Position numbers and translations under genes: made by a program. DNA of 64,000 bases from the NCBI GenBank assembly GCA_025786725.1, contig JAHLTZ010000012.1, positions 310,001-374,000 of the forward strand. Direction: 5' to 3'. This document shows positions 1-10,416 of the stretch, piece by piece. Under the pieces are notes generated by a model. That model made no database searches and was not told the DNA's origin. It worked only from the letters and a program-made list of their open reading frames with translations. The DNA comes from Syncephalis fuscata (lineage: Eukaryota; Zoopagomycota; Zoopagomycetes; Zoopagales; Piptocephalidaceae). Position 1 is the stretch's first letter; the number at the start of each line of letters is the position of its first letter.

Positions 1-239
1 ATTCATTATAGATCAAAAATAACATTAATACATTTGGAAAATTGTAGCAGTAATCTATTAATTTAAATAAATATGTATGGTATTTTTATTATCAATCTAT
101 AAGACAATTCAATTTGATTATTAATATGGCAATAGTTTAATGCCACATTTGTCTTCTAGAGTGCAAAGCCCATTCCGATATGCATAAATGACCATGACGT
201 AGTCAAAACAGGATAATTGTACTCACTTTACTTTGTTCT

Positions 240-2774
240 ATGATAGGCCTCGCCGCTTTTCGTCGTCAGCATCCGTTGGCTGCAGCAACCTATTTGAATA
301 GCGCGCCTTCTCGTCTGTTCTCAAGAGGCTTGGTTATACTTCCCTTACTACAACACCGCTCTAACCACTCATCTCCCACATTGATCAAGCCGTACGGTAC
401 ACCTTTCAAAATGACTGTAACTACCTGGACCTATCCCACTGTACGTCGCGATGAATCTGTGAAGGAGACGCTGCACGGCAATGAGGTGGCCGATCCTTAT
501 CGTTGGCTTGAAGAGCCGGATAGCGAGGAGACAAAGGTTAGCCGGCATAGATAGCGTGCTATTTGCTACTTACTACGCATTGATAGGCATTTGTCGACGC
601 AGAGAATGCAGTGACAACAGCCTATTTAAACCGCTGTCAAGAACGAGAGGCGTATAAGAATGCGTAAGCTAAATAAGCTATAAGTAACTTGCCACTAATA
701 ATTATAATAAATATATTAGACTCACTAAAGTATATGATTACGAAAAGATGGGCACGCCTTTTAAACATGGCGACCACTATTATGTATTTCATAACAGCGG
801 ATTACAAGCACAAAGCATTCTTTACCAACAGAAATCGGTCGATGGCGAGCGAACTGTATTCTTTGATCCAAACACATTGGAGAAAGACGGCACGGCTGCG
901 CTTAGCACTTATTCATTCTCTGAATCTGGCAAGCTATTTGGCTATGCAATCAGCCGAAGTGGTAGTGATTGGGTCACCATACATGTGCGTTGTGCTGAAG
1001 ATGGCCCACAAGGCAAAGCTGGTGAAGATTTGGTCGATGAAATTCAATGGGCCAAGTTTACTGGTGTTGTTTGGTCGCATGATGAGCTTGGTTTTTTTTA
1101 CTTGGTAAGTATTAGCGATAGCCATACAATTAATACAGCATTTATTTATCAATGCATTAGCGCTATCCCGAGCCAAACGTTGGCAAAGATAAAGCAGGCA
1201 CTGAGACGGGAAGCAATCAGAACGCCACAACTTATTATCATCGTCTTGGTACACCACAATCAGAAGATCAGATAATTACTGCATTGCCGGAATTCCCCGA
1301 TCAAATGCCGCATGCTGTTATCACCGATGATGGTCGTTGGCTATTAATGTCTATTTCAGAGAGCTGTGACCCAGTTAACAAACTCTGGTTTGCTCGTTTG
1401 GATGAAGGTGGACGAGTACCCCAACAGCTAACATTTAACAAGGTTGTTGATAACTTTGATGCTCGTTATAGCTAGTAAGTGGAATAGTAGTAATGATTAA
1501 TATTAATTGATAAATAAAATGACTGACTAATTAACTAATTTACTAGTATTACTAATGATGGAGACCGTTTCTATCTTATTACAAATGCTAATGCACCTCG
1601 TTACAAAGTTGTCACGTATGATCTTGCCGCTCCAGAACAAGGATTTGTTGACCTTATTCCTCAACACGAAAAGGATGTTTTAGAAACGGCAGAAGTTGTG
1701 GCTGGCAACCATCTTTGTCTTCATTACTTGAAGGATGTTAAGACAGCGTTGTACATTCACCGACTCGAAACTGGTGAAAAGATTTGCGATATACCCATTC
1801 CTATTGGTACAATTGTTGAGTCGGCTGGTCGCCGTAAAGATCAAGAATATTTCTTTAAATTTTTATCTTACTTGAATCCAGGTGTCATTTATCGCTACGA
1901 CTTTACGACTAATGCTCTGTCGACCTTTTACAAGACATCATTAACCGGATTTGACGGCGACGAATTTGAAACACGTGAAGTGTTTGTTAAAAGTAAAGAT
2001 GGTGTTTCATTTCCAATGTTTATTACTGTACGTAAGGGTGTCACACTAGACGGTAGCCATCCAACTCTACTGTACGGCTATGGTGGATTTTCCATTTCAA
2101 TCCAGCCCGCTTTCAGTCCATCGTGGGTAACTTTCCTTAAACATTTCAAAGGTGTTGTTGCCATTGCTAATATTCGTGGTGGTGGTGAATACGGCGAGGC
2201 GTGGCATCAGGATGGTATGCTACACAAGAAGCAAAATGTATTCGACGACTTCCAAAGTGCTGCCCAATACTTATGCACGGAAGGCTATACTAAACCAGGA
2301 CTGCTATCCATTAAGGGTGGTTCCAACGGTGGTTTACTCGTAGCAGCTTGCGTTAACCAAGCACCAGAGCTATTTGGCTGTGGTTTAGCTGCTGTAGGTG
2401 TTATGGATATGTTGCGATTCCATAAATTCACTATTGGACATGCGTGGAAATCGGATTATGGCAATCCAGATGTTAAAGAAGACTTTGAATATATACTACG
2501 CTACTCACCATTGCATAATGTTTGTTCAAACAAGACTTATCCGGCATTATTGCTAACGACAAGTGATCACGATGACCGAGTTGTGCCACTGCATTCTTAT
2601 AAGCTAATTGCCGAATTACAGCACAAACTAGCAATGAATCCAAATCCATTGATGATTCGTATTGATACAAAGGCTGGACACGGTGCAGGCAAGCCAACGG
2701 CCAAGAAGATAGATGAATGGGCCGATGAATATGCATTTATGTCAGTAGCGCTTACTTTGAAGTGGTATGCATAA
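240..2774 (+). CDS. PREP: Prolyl oligopeptidase (S9A serine peptidase)
   Basis: The product cleaves short peptides after proline. Five exons join in frame (240-536, 587-663, 720-1104, 1161-1474, 1547-2774) into about 766 residues. The N-terminal motif [15 protein letters not shown], a beta-propeller region and a C-terminal alpha/beta hydrolase are recognisable. The catalytic triad lies in GGSNGG (Ser), DHDDRV (Asp) and GHGAG (His), and the hydrolase part closely follows animal prolyl oligopeptidase. The family is usually about 710 residues and cytosolic. Here the first Met adds 57 residues that are rich in Arg, Ser and Leu and almost free of acidic residues, which looks like a mitochondrial presequence. 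A second Met at 411 matches the usual cytosolic start, so two products are possible (inference). Both start codons are in the same exon. No frame breaks are seen. Confidence 0.95.
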
Positions 2775-4690
2775 ATAAATAAATGAGCTACTTTATTAAA
2801 TCCAATAATGATAATGATATGCGTATGTGTGAGCCTATCAATCTATTAAAAGTATACATTTCTTGGTTGTTATTAAATAATGACTACTGAGTTGGCTAAC
2901 ACTAGTTGACTATGAATTTGATGATAATCAAACCAAGTAATGGATGTACATAATAATAATAAATTCAAGTAAAAATAGATTAATATGAAAGTGAAAGTGA
3001 AAACTATAAATAGACAACATACGTAGTAATAGCACAATATTGTAAAAATGTGTCAATATGCCATTGTTTACAATAAATAAATTTGTACAGGATATTAATA
3101 ATGATATGTCTAAGCTATAATTTTTTTGATGACTGGTGCCATTTACCAGCAGCACCATGTTGGATAGAACGAATGTCTAGTTTTGCCATACGAGTATCAT
3201 CAAATTTAATTATTTGACCACTAATCATACTAAATGGTTAATAGAGTATTTAATATTAATACAATGGCCTTGACATAAATAAAACAACTTACAAATCAAT
3301 GATATCGTTATTAAAATGACTAATGTGCATGTGAATATAACAAATATAGCTAGTTATAATCTATTAATAACCTAATATGATTCAAGTAATTGAATAACAC
3401 ACCAGAGCTATTGGACATTATATCGTTATTACTTTTATAATAAAGCTATCTATTCAGAAGTACGTTAAATGGTAAATAGTATAAAAAAGTGACCGTATTT
3501 ACTAATACCTATAATTAAAACAGCTATGGTACCACGTTGGGAATCGGCATTATGGTATAAATGCCGTGCTAAGTAATTAATATACATATGCATACTTATT
3601 CAACGGTACAAAAAAGCAAGAGCAATGGCAATGTTCATTAACATATACATATATAATAGCTGCTACTCGTTATAATTGCAGCGACAAAGGTAATATTCAA
3701 TTGATATGTGTGGCAATCAATGCCAATACATGTCAATAATATGCACATATTAGATGCAATATTAGCAAATATATATTTAAGCAACAAATAACAAACATTA
3801 CTAAAAGTTGTTAATAAACGTAAAATTTTCAATATTTAATTAATCAACTAGTACACTTTTTGATTAGTATTTGTGTAGGCTTGTATTATCAAAATGGTAA
3901 AAAGGGAATCATTAAGGCTTTTTCGATACTCAAGCAATTTTCACATTTTTTAATTCTACCAGTAATTTAGTTAGAAAGATGTAATATCATTTGTTATGAC
4001 CGCATGATTTTGATACATTGAAACATATAAGTTACTTTTTTTTGAAAAATCGCAGGAAGGTGCTATAAATAAAAATGGCAATATTAGCATTAGAAATATG
4101 CAGTTCTACAATGAATTATGCATGGGCTAGCACTTATACACTGAGATTACTATCTGATAATATTCTATACACTGTCATACCCATTCAAACCGGTTACATT
4201 TGGCAGAGTTGCCTTATTGCGTGCAATTTATTATTTGTACATTGCGCTTTATACAGTTTACTCAATTCAATTCATTTTAGGACTGATCACTTTATCGCAT
4301 TAACACTTGAATGCAATGCTTTATTATCGAAACTATTTATATTTGACAGTTGATAGTTAATATCAGCAATCAATTAAAAATAATGTTTGTACAGCCAACT
4401 GGTAGTGCAGTATTAAGCATATTGTCATTTCCTAGCTAAGTCGCAATACAAATCGAATGCACAGGTGAAACTAACCAGTATATTTTACAACCGAGGAGTC
4501 GAAGCTAATTTACGTACTATTGTATATATCTATAAAAAGCGTCACTTTAGTTTATTAATATTACTAATGCATCGGCGGTAAGTGCTGTTTAAGATAGATG
4601 CAGATATTATTAATTAAATTCACTAATAACAGCAACGGCAAAACTACAGCGATACATTTCTATTGCTTTTACAAAACCAGTTGAAACTTT
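2775..4690. other. Intergenic stretch, no gene recognised
   Basis: About 1.9 kb of AT-rich sequence downstream of the peptidase gene. Short open frames exist (for example one of 92 codons at 4075-4353), but their composition is not protein-like and none has a recognisable motif. No RNA gene is apparent. Towards 4.69 kb intron-like signals begin to appear that belong to the repeat array described next. Confidence 0.5.
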
Positions 4691-4791
4691 TGGACGTATG
4701 TCGTAATTGCAATGAATGTGCATCTGTGTTTACTGACTATTGCTATATCTAACTAATGGTGCTATTAGTTAGTAGGTTGCACTGTATATTA
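4691..4791 (+). repeat. Left fragment of intron-like ~83-bp repeat array, split by the LINE
   Basis: A splice-like pattern GAC|gtatgt ... ctattag|TTA|gtaggt is visible at 4693-4777. Removing the LINE and one target-site copy places this fragment directly before the array at 11820-12316. The tag at 4766-4768 then sits 84 bases before the next tag, at 11897-11899, which is the array's period. The leftmost unit is degenerate, and the array may extend further left. Confidence 0.55.
4773..4791. repeat. LINE target-site duplication, left copy
   Basis: The 19 bases TAGGTTGCACTGTATATTA are identical to the copy at 11820-11838. The bases on either side differ, which fixes the outer limits of the inserted element. 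A perfect 19-bp duplication indicates target-primed integration and a fairly recent insertion. Confidence 0.93.
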
Positions 4792-4811
4792 TTTTTATTT
4801 TTATTTTGAAG
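4792..4811 (-). repeat. LINE 3' tail of AAAAT-type repeats
   Basis: On the element's sense strand the last bases before the left target-site copy are short A-runs broken by single T's (AAAATAAAAATAAAAA). This is a simple-repeat 3' tail as left by many LINEs rather than a pure poly(A). It confirms the element's orientation. Confidence 0.8.
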
Positions 4812-4967
4812 AGCTTGTGGGCCCCCGCTGCGCATAATTAAAGAATTTGTGCTGCTTCTCAGTGTCATGCTGTTATCGCGTTAGTTATAATAAAGCTTTT
4901 AAAATATTAAACAATGTAGCATTGTTGATACCGAGTGGACCGCCACGTTTTTGCATAGAGCCGGGTC

Positions 4968-7900
4968 CTATAGACTCCACGCGGGGGCCACCATCTTTAG
5001 GTGGCGTTCGACGTCGAACGCCATTTTATTGATGTGGTCCCAGGTATAAATTTGCCTCAGGCCTCTCTGGCCTTCGGCGTTTGTTGCCGGACCTTCTTGT
5101 GGTTCTGGTTGACCTGCTATTTGTGTGTCGGTACGTACTGTTTTCCATCTTCCTATTGCTTCGTCCACTTGCTTGCATCTTGTCTTCCATATCTTTTTCC
5201 ATACAAAGTCCAATGCCGTCTTTGTTGCTGTTTTTATTAGTTCTCTTCTTTCTTCTTCGCGTACCCCCTCTCTTTTCATACTGTATAGTGTTTGTGGGCT
5301 CACCAATCCTAATAGAAATCCGGTGTTGCTGATTGGCTGATCTGGGACAATAGATTCAGCCACCTCCCCCACATTTAACAGTCTCATTGGCGGGTCTTTT
5401 CTCGATCTTCTTTCATTTATCCACTCCACCTTTCTTCTTGTCATGTCTTTAATTTTATCTCTTGCTTCTTTTTCCCTATCTAGTCCGTTTCCTTCACACT
5501 TCACTATATGTCGCCACGTCTCTACTTCTCCACTACTACATCTGCAGCACATATTAGTTCTATACCTCTCCTTACACCACTTATTTTGCCTTTCTAGAGT
5601 TGGCAGTATACCGGCTGCCATTTTTAGCGCAAACTCTCTTCTTTTCATCTCTATTTGATACTCTTCCTTACTCGTGTCTTTTTCCGGTCTCACCCCCTCT
5701 CTTATAGTTAGCTCCACTTTTGTACTGGTAAGTAGTGTTTGTGCTAACTCCGGGTGTTGTCTTCCTATTAGTTCTTTTAATGCTCTTTCTTGCCTTACCT
5801 TACTTTGTCGTTTAACTGCACTACGTGGCTCCAGTAGTGTGTTTAATTTTGACATGAGCATGTTGTGCTGATGTACTGGAGCTGGTGACGTGTTCAGCGT
5901 CCATCTTGGTACTGCTATTATTGTAGTAGCTGCCGCCTTTTTCGCTTCCTTGTCCGCCAGCTCGTTCCCTCTTGTACCTACATGTGCGCGTGTCCACTGC
6001 AACTCTGTCTTACCACTTCTCTGTCTTGTCGTTGCTGCTATCCTTTCCCATATCTTGTACGTTGGTGTGGCTCTTCTTTTGCTGTCTAGCCATGGCTCTG
6101 GCTTCAGCACGTACTGTCGCCACCACTCCTTGCACGTCATTGAGTCGGTTATCAGCTTTAAGTCACGGTCCGGTGGTGCGCAGCATAGCGCATGCGCTAT
6201 TGCCATCGCCTCCACCATGTCTGAGTGGCAATGTGGACCGACATACTTTCCTGCTGTAATTGCCAGTGGCCGTGTACCCGTACTCGCTATTGCTATTGCT
6301 GCGTATCCACCTTTACTATTCTTACCTGTTGGATCTATCACCGATCCGTCTGTCCAGATGTTTACTTCGCCACTGACGTGGCTTAGTGTCTCTGTCCAGT
6401 CGTACTCGTTTCCTTCTGCATCTACACTCCTCTCTCTTAAATTTTCCTCTGTGAAGTCTATAGGCTTTCCTCGCCTTTCCCTTATCCCCTTTGCTATCCG
6501 CACTACTTCCATAGCTTCCCTTGCGCATACCTGCCATTCCTTTTCCAGATCTTTGTACCATTTTGGTGACCCCGCCCTTGGTGCCTTCCTATATGTGATT
6601 TGGGTGTATGTCTTTAATTTTGGCGTGCCGTCTGCTGCTATTTGCATTACATCTTTCAGTCTGGTCAACTTAAAGTGTTTGACGGCTTTTCGAATATCTC
6701 TGTATGTTGTTGGTGTCACAACATCTTGTATCAATACTTCTTCTACTTCGGTCGGCAGTTGTTGTTCTCTGCCGCATACCACGCTGATTTCTCGCTCGTG
6801 TAGTCGTTGAGCTATGTGCATCGCGTATATCCGTCTTGTTTCCCTTCTTTCCACGTACTTGTTGTATGGCGATCTAGTGCTGTATGTTGTTGTCCTTACT
6901 GCTTCTTCCTGCGCTCTGGCCGTCTCCCCTAGCACTCCTGGACTATCCAGTCTACGCAGTAGATCTCCGATCTGGCTTGCGTCTATCGCGTCGCGTGTTC
7001 TGGCTACATTCATACCATCCGTTGACCATATTAGCGTGTTTGGTGCTGACTTCGCCATATGTGCTTTTCGTTTAAGTATTTTTAGCCATTTTCGATCTAG
7101 TGTCGTACACTGTGTTTCTGACATAGTACTAGCTGCTGTTTTGTGTACCACAGCCGGCACTATTACTGCATTGATAATGTAAGCTGCTGTATTACTGTCT
7201 ATTGCTTTTCGGTGCAATAGTTTACATGTGTTTTCTACTGCTTTTTCTATTACATCAAACGCTGTTTTGTTGTATCCATCTAGCGACAGCCAGCAGCCTA
7301 GTATTCTAAATGGTACATGTGGAGGCTGTACTATTCTAACTAGGCCCACTTCTCCCTCAGCCAACCGAATTGGTTGTAGCTCCGCGTTTACTGCTTTGCC
7401 AGATGATGTTTTGGCTGTGTGTATCGTCTTTCCACAGTGCACTTCTATGTCGTGTAGTTCAAAAAATGAGCGACAGATATTTGCTAGTTGTTGGAGGTTC
7501 GCTCTGTCTTCCGCCAGTAGTGTCAGGTCGTCTGCGAAGGCACCGTGGGCGATTTTTACCGGTGTGTTGTTATTTCCTATACTTCTCATTACATACCCAT
7601 GTTCTGAATCTTTCAGTTTTGTTAGTAGCGGGTCGTAGAACGTCAGCCATAATAATGGTGAGTTTACTTCTCCCTGGTCCAGTCCGCATTCCGGATGATG
7701 TACCTCTGTTTGCCCGTGTGCTGTTAGTACTGTTGCTGTTCGTTGTTCGAATATATTTGCTAGTAAGCCTATATAATGTTCTGGTATTTTTAGCCGTCTT
7801 AACGAACACTCTAAGCTATGCCATGATACTGAGTCATATGCTCGTTTCACATCTAGCAACAGTACTTCCAGTCCACGTTCATGGCAAATGGAATCATCCA

Positions 7901-10091
7901 TGACCGCTCTCAGTACCTGGACAAAGTCCGTCGTTCTATTGCCTCTTGTAAAACCGAAGTTACCCCCCTGTAACACTCCATTTCTTTCCATTACCTCTTG
8001 CAGCCGTCTCGTCACTATTATTGAGTATAGCTTGCGCATTGTCTCCAATAATGTGATTGGCCGTAGCTGCGCCATGTCTCCACACCAATTTGCCGTTTTT
8101 GGTATTGGTATTATTACCCCATGCTTCCAAGCTGTTGGTACATCCCCTTTTTGCAAACACGCTGTAATAATTCCCGCCATCACCTGCTGCAATTCCCCAC
8201 ATGCTTTCTGTAACATTTCATTTACCACTCCTGATGCCCCTGGTGCTTTGTTTTTTGGCAGACTCTTTAACACTGCTGTCATCTCTTCTATCCCCACTGG
8301 TTCCATGAGACCGTTATAGATGGCAGGGTCGATGCTCTCTATTGGTCTATAGCTACCTGACCATGTTGGGTGGTTTAGCGGGCTAGTTCCACGTCTCGCA
8401 CCCATCCACTGAGTGAAGTAGTCTCGAGTGAGTCGGCGTACCTCTTCTGGCCGGTCCTCGATAGTCAAGTCATTGGTCTGTACCACTGTTATTTGCTGTA
8501 GTGGCTTATTCTTTTCCAAAACTCTTTTCAACACCTCTTTTAAGTCAGTGTGAAACAGTAGGTTTCTTTTCATCGTCGCGCCGCGTATTTTTTCGTTTAG
8601 TTCTTTTTTCTTCTCTCTGTTGTACTGATTGCTTAGTCTCGTCTTCAGACCTTTGACCTCGTCTACCGAGGCATGCTCTTCTAGTTGTCCCGCCAGCTCC
8701 ACCAACTGCGTAACCGACGGATGACGTCTTGCTAGTCGCTTTATTCGCTCACATCTTTGTCTTGCCGATAAATCTTCTTTTTGTATTTTAGCCAGACTTT
8801 TTGTCGTCTGCAGAACCGGATGTAGACTCAGCTCATCACTGGGCCTATTCCTTCTTATCACGATATGTGGCAGCTTGTCATCAGCGCACAGCACCAGGTG
8901 ACTGACGATTGCTCCCCATAGTCGATCTAAGTATGGAATACTGTTGTGTTCAAGCTGGCCGTCTTCTTTTGTCTGCTCCACCGCATCTTTAATTGTTCTA
9001 TTCCAACCTATAGCTGTTGCTGAGGTGTAATTCATCCAATCCACTTCTGTAGCCTTTCGTCTGTTTAATATTTTGCGCGGCAGTTGTTGGCATAGCCTGT
9101 CACCTGCCCGCTGGAATATTATTGACGTGGTCAGTTCCAACACTATCGGTTGATGTGTGCTATATATTCCTTGGTTTATTTGCTGTCCCGTCGTTCCGCT
9201 CCCCTCTTCGTCTTCTATTCCTACCCCTGATACCATATCCGCTAGCGTATCTGTTGTCAGGAATAAGTCTAGCCTGGCGCGCGCTACTCCGTTCTCTCGT
9301 TGCATAGTGTTTGTGTACTTGTATATGTCTGGGTACTGTCTTCTCCAGACATCGACCATACTTCTTGTTTCCATCAGATACTCCAGCATACTTGACTCTG
9401 CTCTTGTATCTGTGTACCCTTGTCGGTCCAGCCATGGCTGTGGGACGGCGTTGAAGTCGCCTCCTATCACTACTTCTGCTCTTTTCTGGCGCGCTTGATC
9501 CACCCATTTCTTCAACTCGGTCAGCATGCGATTGGCTGCACTCGGATTGCTTCTTCCCTTGTTTGTTGGGTACAGAAGCCCGACTACCAGCAGTCCCCTT
9601 TCCCGGAATGCCAGTCGTATGCCAATCATTCTGTTGTTTACTGTGACTACTTCTTGTATGTGCTTCTCCCACTCAACCTTTATCAGTATTGCTACTCCAT
9701 AAAAGTTTGCGTGGCCTCTTTGTGTTGACCTTTCTGGCGCACCTGCCGTCTTTAGGATGTATCTACCTTTGATTCCAGTTTTGTTAGCTATTTCTTTTTC
9801 TATACTTTCCGTCCAACGCGTTTCAGTTAGTATTATAAAATCTAAGTCCAGCTTATTCAACGCTGTCCATAGTAGGTCCATCTTGCTGCCTGTTGTTGCC
9901 CCTGTGACGTTCCAGTGTATAAATCTCATTTTCTCCGGTCCTGGCCTCCGTTCTCTATAAAAGTTAGAACTTGTACCCACAAAGAGCTGGCTAGTGTCCC
10001 TGTAGTCGTTATTTGATCTATTATTGGGTCTATTATTATTAGTACTATTTACTGTATTGATATTATTTAATGTATTAATATTATTATTCAT
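4968..10091 (-). CDS. LINE ORF2: endonuclease, reverse transcriptase, RNase H
   Basis: A single open frame of 1,707 codons. The first ~54 residues are Asn-rich and low complexity. The endonuclease proper begins at Met55 (MRFIHWN) and shows ILTETRW, GGDFNAV near residue 210 and YSTHQPI near 313. The reverse transcriptase shows LDVKRAYDSVSW, GLDQGEVNSPLLW and the catalytic AFADDLTLL near 851. RNase H follows at roughly 1245-1370 with TDGSV, a conserved E, TDSMTC and RAHVGTRGNELADKEA. A CCxC...H...C zinc motif (CCRCSSGEVETWRHIVKC) lies near 1513-1530. All core catalytic motifs are present. The Asp that usually precedes the endonuclease His (SDH) is replaced by Thr (STH). The frame has no stop or shift over more than 5 kb. 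Confidence 0.96.
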   Translation of the reverse strand: MNNNINTLNNINTVNSTNNNRPNNRSNNDYRDTSQLFVGTSSNFYRERRPGPEKMRFIHWNVTGATTGSKMDLLWTALNKLDLDFIILTETRWTESIEKEIANKTGIKGRYILKTAGAPERSTQRGHANFYGVAILIKVEWEKHIQEVVTVNNRMIGIRLAFRERGLLVVGLLYPTNKGRSNPSAANRMLTELKKWVDQARQKRAEVVIGGDFNAVPQPWLDRQGYTDTRAESSMLEYLMETRSMVDVWRRQYPDIYKYTNTMQRENGVARARLDLFLTTDTLADMVSGVGIEDEEGSGTTGQQINQGIYSTHQPIVLELTTSIIFQRAGDRLCQQLPRKILNRRKATEVDWMNYTSATAIGWNRTIKDAVEQTKEDGQLEHNSIPYLDRLWGAIVSHLVLCADDKLPHIVIRRNRPSDELSLHPVLQTTKSLAKIQKEDLSARQRCERIKRLARRHPSVTQLVELAGQLEEHASVDEVKGLKTRLSNQYNREKKKELNEKIRGATMKRNLLFHTDLKEVLKRVLEKNKPLQQITVVQTNDLTIEDRPEEVRRLTRDYFTQWMGARRGTSPLNHPTWSGSYRPIESIDPAIYNGLMEPVGIEEMTAVLKSLPKNKAPGASGVVNEMLQKACGELQQVMAGIITACLQKGDVPTAWKHGVIIPIPKTANWCGDMAQLRPITLLETMRKLYSIIVTRRLQEVMERNGVLQGGNFGFTRGNRTTDFVQVLRAVMDDSICHERGLEVLLLDVKRAYDSVSWHSLECSLRRLKIPEHYIGLLANIFEQRTATVLTAHGQTEVHHPECGLDQGEVNSPLLWLTFYDPLLTKLKDSEHGYVMRSIGNNNTPVKIAHGAFADDLTLLAEDRANLQQLANICRSFFELHDIEVHCGKTIHTAKTSSGKAVNAELQPIRLAEGEVGLVRIVQPPHVPFRILGCWLSLDGYNKTAFDVIEKAVENTCKLLHRKAIDSNTAAYIINAVIVPAVVHKTAASTMSETQCTTLDRKWLKILKRKAHMAKSAPNTLIWSTDGMNVARTRDAIDASQIGDLLRRLDSPGVLGETARAQEEAVRTTTYSTRSPYNKYVERRETRRIYAMHIAQRLHEREISVVCGREQQLPTEVEEVLIQDVVTPTTYRDIRKAVKHFKLTRLKDVMQIAADGTPKLKTYTQITYRKAPRAGSPKWYKDLEKEWQVCAREAMEVVRIAKGIRERRGKPIDFTEENLRERSVDAEGNEYDWTETLSHVSGEVNIWTDGSVIDPTGKNSKGGYAAIAIASTGTRPLAITAGKYVGPHCHSDMVEAMAIAHALCCAPPDRDLKLITDSMTCKEWWRQYVLKPEPWLDSKRRATPTYKIWERIAATTRQRSGKTELQWTRAHVGTRGNELADKEAKKAAATTIIAVPRWTLNTSPAPVHQHNMLMSKLNTLLEPRSAVKRQSKVRQERALKELIGRQHPELAQTLLTSTKVELTIREGVRPEKDTSKEEYQIEMKRREFALKMAAGILPTLERQNKWCKERYRTNMCCRCSSGEVETWRHIVKCEGNGLDREKEARDKIKDMTRRKVEWINERRSRKDPPMRLLNVGEVAESIVPDQPISNTGFLLGLVSPQTLYSMKREGVREEERRELIKTATKTALDFVWKKIWKTRCKQVDEAIGRWKTVRTDTQIAGQPEPQEGPATNAEGQRGLRQIYTWDHINKMAFDVERHLKMVAPAWSL

Positions 10092-10208
10092 TTTTTATAT
10101 TTATTATTTTTTGTCTTATTATTATTTTTAAATGTTTTAAATGTTTTGTTATTCTTATCTTATTATTTTTAAATATATTAATATTTTTTGTCTTATTATT
10201 TAATCTAT

Positions 10209-10243
<35 letters not shown>

Positions 10244-10416
10244 GTATTATTATTAATTATCTTATTTTTTGATATACTATTTTTAGTTAATTTCTTTTTG
10301 TTATTTTTCTTATTATTATTCATTGTATTATTATTATTATTTATCATATTATTATTTATCATATTATTCTTGTTATTTATCTTTTTCTTTTCTTATTCTT
10401 ATTCTTTATGCTATAA
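10092..10416 (-). other. A-rich inter-ORF linker of the LINE
   Basis: About 325 bases, nearly all A and T, lie between the stop of ORF1 and the first ATG of ORF2. On the sense strand they include a run of 30 A's (10211-10240) and many AAT repeats. A 92-codon open frame made almost entirely of Asn, Lys and Ile (10084-10362) overlaps the ORF2 start in a different frame, with the arrangement AATGAATAA. It is probably a by-product of the repeats, but it could take part in re-initiation at ORF2 (inference). The run length may be unreliable. Confidence 0.7.

Noticed and set aside
4075-4353. 92-codon plus-strand open frame as a gene
   Set aside because: No motif, no coding-like composition, and no supporting splice or promoter signals.
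10211-10240. 30-base A-run as the poly(A) tail of a nested retroposed insertion
   Set aside because: No target-site copies or foreign sequence border it; it merges with the AAT-rich linker between the LINE ORFs.
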